From Candidatus Krumholzibacteriia bacterium (lineage in GTDB: Bacteria; Krumholzibacteriota; Krumholzibacteriia; Krumholzibacteriales; Krumholzibacteriaceae): 12,210 nt of DNA. The stretch covers positions 1 to 12,210 of the forward strand of contig JAQTVX010000034.1 of assembly GCA_028706585.1 (NCBI GenBank), read 5' to 3'. Each line of letters opens with the position of its first letter. Within the stretch, counting starts at the first letter, position 1. Shown here in pieces: positions 1 to 6,469 of the stretch. The position numbers and the translations under genes are program-made. The notes beneath the pieces are model-generated. The model was not told the DNA's origin. It searched no databases and saw only the letters and a program-made list of their open reading frames with translations.

Positions 1-579
1 CTGCTTCACGAGACCAGTGAAGCCCATGAAAGCGAGCGACAGAAGCCCCGCCGTCACGAGCCCTATGGCGGTGCCGCGCAACCAAACAGGCGTATCGCAC
101 AGCTCCATGCGCTCCCTGATCCCAGAGAAGATCATCATGGCGAAACCGAATCCGACCGCGGCGCCGAAACCGAAAACGGTCGTCTGGACGAGGTTGTACT
201 CCTTCTGAATATTGAGAACGGCAACGCCGAGGACGGCGCAGTTGGTCGTTATAAGGGGCAGATAGATGCCCAGCGCCTTGTAGAGCACCGGGCTTATCTT
301 GAGAAGCACCGTTTCGACGACCTGCACGAGGGCAGCGATCACGAGGATGAACGTCACCGTCTGGAGATACTCGAGCCTGAAACGCACGAGAACGTGCTCG
401 TAGAACAGCCAGGTCGCGGCTGATGCCATCGTCATGACGAATATCACCGCGGCGCTCATCCCCGCGGCCGTCTTTATCCGTTTCGATACGCCGAGAAAGG
501 GACAAATCCCGAGGAAGCGGCTCATGACGAAGTTGTTGACGAGAACCGCACTCACGATAATGAGAATGAGCGTCTTCAT
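1..579 (-). CDS. rnfA: RnfA, membrane subunit of the Rnf ion-translocating ferredoxin:NAD+ oxidoreductase (3' end at window edge)
   Basis: Rnf couples electron flow between ferredoxin and NAD+ to Na+ or H+ transport across the inner membrane; in some enterobacteria the same complex (Rsx) reduces SoxR. The minus-strand translation gives 193 codons up to the window edge, the length of E. coli RsxA, and ends in GLVKQ where the family ends in GLVKL. The stop codon is therefore probably just outside the window. The protein is almost entirely hydrophobic helices. The family motifs VLVNNFV (residues 12-18), LGICPFLGVSK (23-33), SPVLYKALGI and PLITTNCAVLGVA (108-120) are visible. Cys26 and Cys114 match the cysteines that hold the intramembrane Fe-S cluster with RnfE. 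These motifs favour RnfA over its paralogue NqrE. Start: two overlapping ATGs lie at 582 and 579; the AAGGTGG just upstream is better spaced for 579. As the first gene after an intergenic region, it probably heads an rnfABCDGE-type operon that continues to the left. Confidence 0.95.
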   Translation of the reverse strand, partial: MKTLILIIVSAVLVNNFVMSRFLGICPFLGVSKRIKTAAGMSAAVIFVMTMASAATWLFYEHVLVRFRLEYLQTVTFILVIAALVQVVETVLLKISPVLYKALGIYLPLITTNCAVLGVAVLNIQKEYNLVQTTVFGFGAAVGFGFAMMIFSGIRERMELCDTPVWLRGTAIGLVTAGLLSLAFMGFTGLVKQ

Positions 580-641
580 CATCCACCTTCATTGCCCGCG
601 CATATGGAACTTCGCCCAGGGTCCAGCGTATCGGGGCGCCG

Positions 642-680
642 AATAAAATCCGCGCTAACGTAATACAAAATCCCGCTGAA
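642..680 (-). repeat. Imperfect tandem repeat of about 20 bp upstream of rnfA
   Basis: On the plus strand, AATAAAATCCGCGCTAACG (642-660) is followed by AATACAAAATCCCGCTGAA (662-680). The two units share AATA, AAAATCC and CGCT with single-base insertions. They lie 60-100 bases upstream of the rnfA start, where promoter or operator elements are expected. An operator or a duplicated promoter element is possible, but two imperfect copies could also be chance. Confidence 0.35.
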
Positions 681-945
681 AGCAATATGAAACTGGACCT
701 TCCGACCGTCCGGCCAATCGAGATGATCGCGGGTCCGGCAACGTCGCGGCGCCGGCGCTCGAGACGGCAACACTCCAATATTCCTCGCAGTCATGCGCGC
801 AGTCGAAAGACGTCTTGACGGCCTGCCCCAAACCTGCTAAACCCCCATGAATCAGAGGCCCGACCGCGCAGATTCATAGACACGACCTCGAAATAGTGAC
901 TTGTGGAAGCACCAGTTAATTCTAATTATTATTTGTCAAAATTAT

Positions 946-974
946 TTTACATATTTGCAGATATCGAGTATCAT
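946..974 (+). promoter_or_regulatory. Sigma70-type promoter for the acpS operon
   Basis: TTTACA at 946-951 and TATCAT at 969-974 are separated by exactly 17 bases. The sequence directly upstream (about 917-945) is very AT-rich and could act as an UP element. Transcription would start near 981, leaving a leader of about 47 bases before the acpS ATG. This is the only strongly AT-rich segment in this intergenic region. Confidence 0.6.
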
Positions 975-1027
975 GCAGTCGAAGAGGCGCATCACCGGAC
1001 GTCGACCGATAGTGAGGATTGGGCGTT

Positions 1028-1408
1028 ATGATCATTGGAATCGGGATAGACGCTGTCTCCATAACGAGGTTCGATAAGCTCATCGAACTCAGAGGCGAGA
1101 GACTTCTGCGAAAGCTTTTCTCGGAAAGCGAAATCGAGGAGGGGATAAAGCGCGATAAGCATGCATCCTTTTTCGCGGCGCGATTCGCGGCTCGCGAGGC
1201 ATTCGTCAAGGCCCTGGGAACGGGATTCAGGCAGGGTGTCTCACTCCGCGATATCGGCGTGATAAAGGACGATCTGGGAAAACCGGAGCTTTCATTCACG
1301 AAAAGGGTACAGGATGCGCTCAGGGCGAAGGGAATAACGAAATGTCACCTGAGCATCACCCATGACGGAGACAGCGCGCAGGCGATAGTGATTCTCGAAG
1401 GCGCGTAA
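1028..1408 (+). CDS. acpS: Holo-[acyl-carrier-protein] synthase AcpS
   Basis: AcpS transfers 4'-phosphopantetheine from CoA to a serine of apo-ACP, making the active carrier for fatty-acid synthesis in the cytoplasm. The protein is 126 residues, normal for the trimeric AcpS group. The N-terminal GIGIDAV (residues 4-10) supplies the Mg2+-binding Asp8. FFAARFAAREAFVKALGTG (48-66) is the family signature, with catalytic Glu57 and Lys61. The C-terminal LSITHDGDSAQA (108-119) is the usual last motif. I chose the ATG at 1028 because the protein then begins MIIGIGID, the standard AcpS start. A TTG at 1019 would add three residues. The upstream GAGG at 1014-1017 is a modest ribosome-binding site 10 bases from the ATG. 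It is the first gene of a probable three-gene operon; the next start follows after 25 bases. Glycine- and arginine-rich stretches match neighbouring codon use, so nothing suggests transfer. Confidence 0.96.
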   Translation: MIIGIGIDAVSITRFDKLIELRGERLLRKLFSESEIEEGIKRDKHASFFAARFAAREAFVKALGTGFRQGVSLRDIGVIKDDLGKPELSFTKRVQDALRAKGITKCHLSITHDGDSAQAIVILEGA

Positions 1409-1433
1409 GGCGCAATCGGAAAGGAGCCGAGCC

Positions 1434-2009
1434 ATGAAGGAAATACCGAAGAACATGATCGGATTCAGCGGCAAAGCTTTCGTTCAATCGATGCTCATGC
1501 GAGAGGGTCTTCCGACAGCCGCCGGCAAGGAAGGGATCGATCTCGTCGTGAACCTTAGAAGACCGCGCAGGGAGTTCTTCATTTTCGTGGTATCCAATCT
1601 GCAGCCGAAGCGCGCCGGCGGCAAGGGCAAGGAGGCGCTCGATTGGTGGATACCCATTTCCACCGCCGCCGACGTCATCGCGTGCGTCGACCTCAGCGAG
1701 CTCAGGGTGTGGCTCTTCGAGCGCGACGAGCTCCCGCGGTACGCGCAGCAGAAGACGGGTTCGAAGTATCACCTTTACATGTACACGGAGAAGGAAGTCG
1801 CGCTCCGCGGCAAGAAGAGCATGAAGTTCGACTACGAGTTCGAGAGCTTCAAGCTCGAAAACAGGGTCTATCAGGGAATCTTCGACAGGCGGATTAGGCA
1901 CGCGCCGAAGAAGGCCGCGAAGAGACGCATCGTGCGGAAGCGCGCGGGAAAGAAGCGCGTCTCCAGGAGACCGGCCGGCAGGAAGCGCACCGCCGGAAGA
2001 AGGAAATAG
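1434..2009 (+). CDS. Uncharacterised protein: degenerate PD-(D/E)XK-like core with a histone-like basic tail
   Basis: I do not recognise this as a named gene. The 191-residue product has two parts. Residues 1-150 look like a small restriction-endonuclease-type alpha/beta fold: a helix (GFSGKAFVQSMLMREGL), then GIDLVV with Asp36, a strand FFIFVVSN (48-55), then AGGKGKEALDWWIP (61-74) and VDLSELRVWLF (85-95). In active members of such folds the second strand carries (E/Q)xK; here the aligned residues appear to be Val52 and Ser54, so nuclease activity is doubtful. Residues 152-191 are a tail with 22 Lys/Arg in 40 residues, alternating with Ala, Gly and Pro, as in histone H1-like bacterial tails, and fit nucleic-acid binding. 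AAGGAG at 1421-1426 lies seven bases before the ATG. The gene begins 25 bases after acpS and ends eight bases before the next start, so co-expression is likely. The fold assignment is inference from motif spacing; function is unknown. Confidence 0.8.
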   Translation: MKEIPKNMIGFSGKAFVQSMLMREGLPTAAGKEGIDLVVNLRRPRREFFIFVVSNLQPKRAGGKGKEALDWWIPISTAADVIACVDLSELRVWLFERDELPRYAQQKTGSKYHLYMYTEKEVALRGKKSMKFDYEFESFKLENRVYQGIFDRRIRHAPKKAAKRRIVRKRAGKKRVSRRPAGRKRTAGRRK

Positions 2010-2017
2010 CGCGCAAG

Positions 2018-3013
2018 ATGGCCTTCGCAAACCGCTTCGGGTGGTCGCTTTCCCGCGAAGCGACGTTCGACGATTGCAGACGCCGGTATTACTTTCACTA
2101 TTACCTGAGCTGGGGCGGATGGCAGGCCGGCTCACCGGCGATCGCTCGCGAGGCCTTCAAGCTCAAACGTCTCGTCTCTCTTCCCCTCTGGCGCGGACAG
2201 CTCGTTCATTACGTCGCCTCGGTCGTGCTGCGGTCGATGAAGGCTAAGGGGAAGATCCCCGACAGGGAAAAGGTGATCGGCTACACGCTCGAACGCTTCA
2301 ATGCCCAGTACGAATTCTCCCGCGAGAAGAAATACCTCACCGTCCCGAAAAAAAGAGGCGACCGCCTCAACATCGACTGGCTTGCGCTTTTCGAGCACGA
2401 GTACTCTCGCGTGCCGAGGCCGGCCCAGATCGATGAGATCCGCAATGAATGCGTCCGGGGGGTGGAGGCGCTCTGCGAGAGCCCGCTCCTCGTCGCCCTT
2501 CTGGAAACCGATCGCGGGAAATGGGACATCGAGGACATAGCCGGCGGCGACTTTTCCCAGCAGTTCATTCACGGCGGCGCGATAGTATATGTCAAGACCG
2601 ACTTCATGTTCCGGGCGCTGGACGGCTCCCTGTGTATCGTGGACTGGAAGACGAATCGCGAGACAGCCGCCGGCGACGAGGCGCCAAACGCCGCCGTGCA
2701 GCTCGGCATCTACGCTTACTACGCGGCCCGCGTCCTCCACGAGAGCGTCGCCTCGATACGGCTTCTCGAGGTGAACCTCCTCTGCGGGGGCAAAATGATC
2801 GAGCACATTGCCGACGAAGAGAGCATCGCGAGCGCCGAGGAGAGGATCTCATCCGGAGTGGCCAGGCTGGCTGACGTCCTCGTCGAACGGGATACGGCGC
2901 GCAACGAGGCGCTCGCGGCGGAGCATTTCCCGAGGGCAGAAAATGCTCACTGCAGATACTGCAATTTCTATCGGCTTTGCAAGGATGAGACCTATCCCGA
3001 CCGGCTGGTTTAA
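2018..3013 (+). CDS. PD-(D/E)XK nuclease-family protein, RecB/Cas4-like, with probable Fe-S cluster
   Basis: The 331-residue protein shows the full motif set of the RecB/AddB/Cas4 nuclease group. It opens with SLSREATFDDCRRRYYFHY, the usual N-terminal cysteine motif (Cys20). It continues with a motif-I histidine (GQLVH, His64), KTDF (Asp195), IVDWKT (Asp209 and Lys211) and QLGIY (Gln228, Tyr232), and ends with HCRYCNFYRLC (Cys312, Cys315, Cys321). The Cys20 plus Cx2Cx5C arrangement is the one that binds a 4Fe-4S cluster in Cas4 and AddB. All catalytic residues are present, so an active metal-dependent DNA exo- or endonuclease is expected. There is no helicase domain and no CRISPR array nearby, so a repair or processing role is more likely than CRISPR adaptation; the substrate is unknown. 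The start follows the preceding stop by eight bases with GAAGGAAA upstream. The stop overlaps that of the convergent DUF1611 gene. Confidence 0.88.
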   Translation: MAFANRFGWSLSREATFDDCRRRYYFHYYLSWGGWQAGSPAIAREAFKLKRLVSLPLWRGQLVHYVASVVLRSMKAKGKIPDREKVIGYTLERFNAQYEFSREKKYLTVPKKRGDRLNIDWLALFEHEYSRVPRPAQIDEIRNECVRGVEALCESPLLVALLETDRGKWDIEDIAGGDFSQQFIHGGAIVYVKTDFMFRALDGSLCIVDWKTNRETAAGDEAPNAAVQLGIYAYYAARVLHESVASIRLLEVNLLCGGKMIEHIADEESIASAEERISSGVARLADVLVERDTARNEALAAEHFPRAENAHCRYCNFYRLCKDETYPDRLV

Positions 3014-4101
3014 ATCGAGAGAAATTCCCTGATCGCGCGAACAACGGAATCGCTTCCGAATCGCACGGGATCGACCGCAGGGAGAGACGTCGCCCTTTGG
3101 GCGGACTCGACGGCTCTGCGCGCCGCGCCGTCGTCGAGATCGTAAGTGTTGAGCGCGATTCCAACGACGGGGATCCTGCGTATCCCGTCGATCGCGCGCT
3201 CATACAGTCCGACGAGCTCGGCGAGCGCCGGTATCTCGACCCCGTAATTCCGGATGGCTCTGCGCGTCGGCTGGTGACAGAGCACATAGACCAGCGGCAG
3301 CGCGCCCGCGATCATCCCGAATGTGATCCCGGCGTATCCCGGATGGATGATGGAACCCTGGCCTTCGAGAATCACGACGTCCGCGCCGGGTGCCGCCTCG
3401 CGCACGAGGCGCTCCGTTGCCCCTCCGATGAAGTCGGCGACGACCCGGTCGACCGGGATGCCGCCGCCCGTTATCATGATCCCCGTCTGACCGGACGCAG
3501 CGAATGCGGATCTAACACCGCCGCGGAGACGCCCCAGGTGGATTTCCATTCCCGCCGTCATCTTTCCGGTGTTGCAGTCTGAGCCTGCGGTAAATACGAC
3601 CGGGCAGAGCGGGCATCCTTCGCCGGAGGCCACGACGAGGTCGTCTGGCGGTCTTCTCACGTCCCAGAGCACGACGCCGCTGCGGCGAGCGAGCGCAGCG
3701 ATCTCGTCATCGTCGTTCAGAAACTCGTGCATCCCGTTCATGACGTGGAGACCGCGGCGGATCGCTTCGACCACCGCCGTTCGGTCGGCGTCAGCGAGCT
3801 TTCCCCCGCGCGGCGCCGTGCCGAGCACGAACGTGTTCGGCCGATACGGAAGAGCTTCGTTCAGCGAGGCGACGACCGGTATCGCCCCTCCGAACCCGAG
3901 GACTTCCTGCACCGTTGCGGGCGCCCTGCTCGCGTCGATGACCGCTGCGACCTCTCCAGGAGCGTAACGTACAAGGCAGACGGCGGTTTTCGCGCCCAGC
4001 GGCGAGAAGCACCCGTCGGCGAGGATTGCCATGCGCCGGTCTCCCAACGGCACCGGCAGCGGGTACGGTCGAAAAGGCTCTCGTTTCGAATACCGTTTCA
4101 T
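3010..4101 (-). CDS. DUF1611 family protein (P-loop-like, DgcN-related)
   Basis: The 363-residue protein is a full-length DUF1611 member: an N-terminal Rossmann-like half and a C-terminal P-loop-type half. Residues 24-100 give MAILADGCF, then a strand/helix pattern around AAVIDASRAP, then FVLGTAPRGG. The C-terminal half begins with VFTAGSDCNTGKMTAG (169-184), the family's characteristic nucleotide-binding-like loop, followed by SGQTGIMITGGGIPVDRV (203-220), EGQGSIIHPGYAG (246-258) and a C-terminal VVGIALNTYDL. Some family members (DgcN) have been linked to N-acetylation of D-glutamate, usually beside a racemase gene. No such neighbour is present here, so I do not assign that reaction. It starts five bases after the CorB-like stop with only a weak TGAG as ribosome-binding site, so translation probably depends on the upstream gene. 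Met24 is a possible later start. It is the last gene of the leftward series. Confidence 0.88.
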   Translation of the reverse strand: MKRYSKREPFRPYPLPVPLGDRRMAILADGCFSPLGAKTAVCLVRYAPGEVAAVIDASRAPATVQEVLGFGGAIPVVASLNEALPYRPNTFVLGTAPRGGKLADADRTAVVEAIRRGLHVMNGMHEFLNDDDEIAALARRSGVVLWDVRRPPDDLVVASGEGCPLCPVVFTAGSDCNTGKMTAGMEIHLGRLRGGVRSAFAASGQTGIMITGGGIPVDRVVADFIGGATERLVREAAPGADVVILEGQGSIIHPGYAGITFGMIAGALPLVYVLCHQPTRRAIRNYGVEIPALAELVGLYERAIDGIRRIPVVGIALNTYDLDDGAARRAVESAQRATSLPAVDPVRFGSDSVVRAIREFLSI

Positions 4102-4106
4102 GATAC

Positions 4107-5132
4107 TCAGGCGACGCCCATGCGGCCATCGTCGCTGCTCGGCGGGGAGGACGCCTGATAATCTCCCTCGATGTCCCCGATGATGTTCTCCAGAATGGTC
4201 TCGAGAGTCACGATCCCGCGCATCTCCCCCCTGTCTCCGACGACGACCGCCATGTGCATCGGCTCGTCCTTCATCACGACCAGAAGCTTCTCCGCCGTTT
4301 CGGTCCCCTTCGCGTAGAGCGGTCTGTGCATGACGGAAGTGAGCTTCTCGCCGCCGTCGAGCCCGAGAAGATCGAAGAGCGAGACTATGCCGACGATGCG
4401 CCGGTCCGACGGCGACACGATTGGGAATCTCGAATACGTGTGCTTGTTCGCCTCGGCGATAACCTCGTCCACCGAAGCCGTGACCGGTATCGATACGACG
4501 CGCTCCATCGGAATCATGAGGTCGATCACCTGAACGCCGCCGAACCGGAACACCCGATCTATGATGAGACGCTCGCGCCGCTCGATCGCTCCCTCTTTCT
4601 TGCCCGTCCGGTAGAGATGGACGAGCTCCTCGCGCGTCGAAAGAATATCGAACCGCTTATTGCCCGCGCCGGCCGCCCTGAGGAGCAGGCGCACGAGAAG
4701 GGTCACGGGCATGATGAGAGGCCAGAGAACGTACTCGAGGATCTTGATGGCCGGCGCCACGGCGACCGCGACGCGATCCGCATGGTAGAGAAACACCGAC
4801 TTGGGAATCACCTCGCCGAAGATGAGGAGAATGGGAACCATGACGGCGGTCGCCACCTCGGCGCCTGCATGGCCGAACGTCTGAACCGCGAGCTCGGTCG
4901 CTGCCGCCGTGCAAACGATGACGGCGAGGTTCGTCGTCACAAGCACGATCGAGAAGAAGTGCTCCGGCGAGTTGATGAGCACCTCCAGCGTGCGCGCGCG
5001 CCAAAGTCCCGCCTTCGCCCTCGTATGGAGCCTGACCTTGCTGCACGAGACGACGGCGGTCTCGGAGCCTGCCGCGAAAGCGGCCAGCAGCACGGTGCCG
5101 ACGATGACGATGAACGCGGCGAATGAGCTCAT
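4107..5132 (-). CDS. CNNM-domain (DUF21) and CBS-pair membrane protein, CorB-like, short form
   Basis: The 341-residue protein has a CNNM/DUF21 transmembrane domain (about residues 1-150) with AGSETAVVS (21-29), NLAVIV (68-73) and FGEVIPKS (105-112). The pair of CBS domains spans about 205-258 (VIDLMIPMERV to LFDLLGL) and 267-320 (VMHRPLY to ILENIIGD). The C-terminal CorC_HlyC domain found in the neighbouring paralogue is absent; the protein ends in a short SSPPSSDD-type tail. This family is associated with Mg2+ or other divalent-cation transport, with CBS domains binding nucleotide. The older label 'hemolysin' is misleading. The ATG at 5132 overlaps the stop of the upstream paralogue by four bases (ATGA), and a strong AGGAGGGAGG lies just before it within the upstream coding end. 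The two proteins are therefore probably made in linked amounts and may work together. Confidence 0.92.
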   Translation of the reverse strand: MSSFAAFIVIVGTVLLAAFAAGSETAVVSCSKVRLHTRAKAGLWRARTLEVLINSPEHFFSIVLVTTNLAVIVCTAAATELAVQTFGHAGAEVATAVMVPILLIFGEVIPKSVFLYHADRVAVAVAPAIKILEYVLWPLIMPVTLLVRLLLRAAGAGNKRFDILSTREELVHLYRTGKKEGAIERRERLIIDRVFRFGGVQVIDLMIPMERVVSIPVTASVDEVIAEANKHTYSRFPIVSPSDRRIVGIVSLFDLLGLDGGEKLTSVMHRPLYAKGTETAEKLLVVMKDEPMHMAVVVGDRGEMRGIVTLETILENIIGDIEGDYQASSPPSSDDGRMGVA

Positions 5133-6403
5133 TGTCCTCCCTCCTCCGGAAGCCGCTCCAGCTTGAGCTTGTTCACTCGCACCCTCGTCGCCGATAGAAC
5201 GAGAAGACGCAGGCCGTCCAGGGCGAAGGACTCGCCCTCGCGCGGGATCCTGCCGATCTTCTCGACGAGGTACCCGGCGATCGTCTCGACATCCGACGAT
5301 TCGAGGCGCGTTCCCAGAATGTCGTTCACGTCCCTCAGGTTCATCGTACCGTCGGCGACGATCCGGTTCTCGTCGAGACGGTGGTATTCCTCGACGCGAG
5401 GCTCGCGCCGGTTGCGGATCTCGCCGAATATCTCCTCGAGAATATCCTCTAGCGCGAGAATTCCGGTGTAGGTCCCATGCTCGTCCACGACGACGACGAG
5501 GTGCTGATGGGACGCGATCAGCTCGCCGAACAGATCGCGTATCTTCTTGCTCTCCGGCACGAAGACGGCTGGGCGATAGATATCGGCGAGCCCTATCCGG
5601 TCGTCACGCGAGAAGCGCAGAAGATCCTTGGAGTAGAGTATTCCGACGATCGTATCGCCCGTTCCAGAGAAGAGCGGCACGCGGCTGAAGCCGCGCGCCT
5701 TGACCTGCGCAATTGCCTGATTGAGCGGCGTGTCGACGTCGAGAGCAAAAACATCGAGCCGGGGCGTCTGTATCTCCCTGGCCGTGATCTCGGTGAAGAG
5801 AAAGAGGTTCGTGAGAACCTCCTTCTCGAACTCCCCGAAGAGACCGTCCCGGTGTCCGATCTCGACGGCGGCCGCGAGCTCGCTTGCGCCGTACGTTTCG
5901 CGGCTATCCCCGAGGACTTTCCTGCTCTTCTCGACCGTGTAGTCGGCGATCGCGCCGAGGAGTATCCGCACGGGGGCAAAGACGATCATGAGCACCCAGA
6001 GAAGCGGCGCTGCGAGCGCTGCGAACGACGATGATCTCTTGAGCGCGAGGCTCTTGGGGGATATTTCGCCGATGAACAGGATCAGGACCGTCATGACGGC
6101 GACGGCGATCCCGACGCCCTTGTCGCCGTACAGCTCTATCGCGAGCGCTGTGACTGCGCTCGTCGCGTAGATGTTAACGAGAAGGTTGCCGAACAGAATG
6201 GTGACGAGAAGCATGCGAGGATCGCGGAGAATCCGCGCCGCGAGCCTCTCCCTCCTTCCACCATGCTCCATCTCCACGGCGGCCGAACGCGATATCGAAA
6301 AGAACGCGGTCTCTGAGGCGGAAAAAAACGACGAGAAGGAAAGGAGAACAGCGAGCAATACAATGAGCGGTAGATGAGACCCAAGAGCTTCCATGCCGTT
6401 CAT
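5129..6403 (-). CDS. CNNM-domain (DUF21), CBS-pair and CorC_HlyC domain membrane protein, CorC/HlyC family
   Basis: The 424-residue protein has the full architecture of the family. The DUF21 membrane domain (about 11-155) carries FSASETAFFS (27-36), GNLLVN (72-77) and IGEISPKSLA (111-120), followed by a cytoplasmic linker (EFEKEVLTNLF). The CBS pair spans about 213-266 (IQTPRLDVFAL to DLLRF) and 275-330 (DIYRPAVFV to ILEEIFGEI). The CorC_HlyC transporter-associated domain covers about 338-418 (IVADGTMNLRDVND and VETIAGYLVEKIGRIP). The likely role is Mg2+/divalent-cation efflux or homeostasis at the inner membrane. There is no clear ribosome-binding site before either candidate ATG (6403 or 6394), which is unusual beside its neighbours; an upstream in-frame start is not evident. 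The gene follows cpoB after 66 bases, so it may be read through from the pal-cpoB transcript. Confidence 0.92.
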   Translation of the reverse strand: MNGMEALGSHLPLIVLLAVLLSFSSFFSASETAFFSISRSAAVEMEHGGRRERLAARILRDPRMLLVTILFGNLLVNIYATSAVTALAIELYGDKGVGIAVAVMTVLILFIGEISPKSLALKRSSSFAALAAPLLWVLMIVFAPVRILLGAIADYTVEKSRKVLGDSRETYGASELAAAVEIGHRDGLFGEFEKEVLTNLFLFTEITAREIQTPRLDVFALDVDTPLNQAIAQVKARGFSRVPLFSGTGDTIVGILYSKDLLRFSRDDRIGLADIYRPAVFVPESKKIRDLFGELIASHQHLVVVVDEHGTYTGILALEDILEEIFGEIRNRREPRVEEYHRLDENRIVADGTMNLRDVNDILGTRLESSDVETIAGYLVEKIGRIPREGESFALDGLRLLVLSATRVRVNKLKLERLPEEGGQ

Positions 6404-6469
6404 GTCGCGCGAGTGAGCGATGTGAATCCATCGGCGGGGCTCATGGCGCTGTGCCGTTCCCCCGATGTG

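Larger units (their letters stand above)
583..1027. other. Divergent intergenic region between rnfA and acpS
   Basis: This 445-base stretch separates leftward rnfA from rightward acpS. I found no RNA gene and no convincing protein-coding frame. It holds an imperfect tandem repeat just upstream of rnfA (642-680), a 7-bp inverted repeat around it (620-626 and 693-699), a second 7-bp inverted repeat (847-853 and 871-877), and an AT-rich stretch at 915-960 that carries the acpS promoter. The promoter of rnfA must also lie here, but I see only weak candidate hexamers on the minus strand between about 635 and 690. Confidence 0.7.

Noticed and set aside
579..794. A 71-codon minus-strand frame whose stop overlaps the rnfA start
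   Set aside because: It has no ribosome-binding site, and its composition (Arg, Pro and Cys scattered without pattern) looks like translated non-coding DNA. The stop overlap is probably chance.
1356..2135. A 259-codon minus-strand frame over the small nuclease-like gene
   Set aside because: It overlaps acpS, the small gene and the next gene in antisense. The plus-strand frame has a strong ribosome-binding site, operon spacing and protein-like motifs; the antisense frame is a by-product of high GC content.
2132..2806. Long minus-strand frame inside the RecB/Cas4-like gene
   Set aside because: The plus-strand frame holds every catalytic motif of a known family, so this is a shadow.
2018..3013. 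A Cas4 role in CRISPR adaptation for the RecB/Cas4-like protein
   Set aside because: There is no CRISPR repeat array and no cas1 or cas2 in the window. The motif set is shared by many non-CRISPR nucleases, and 331 residues is longer than typical Cas4.
4254..5126. A 290-codon plus-strand frame antisense to the CorB-like gene
   Set aside because: It is very rich in Arg, Asp and His without hydrophobic structure, as expected for the complement of a membrane-protein gene.
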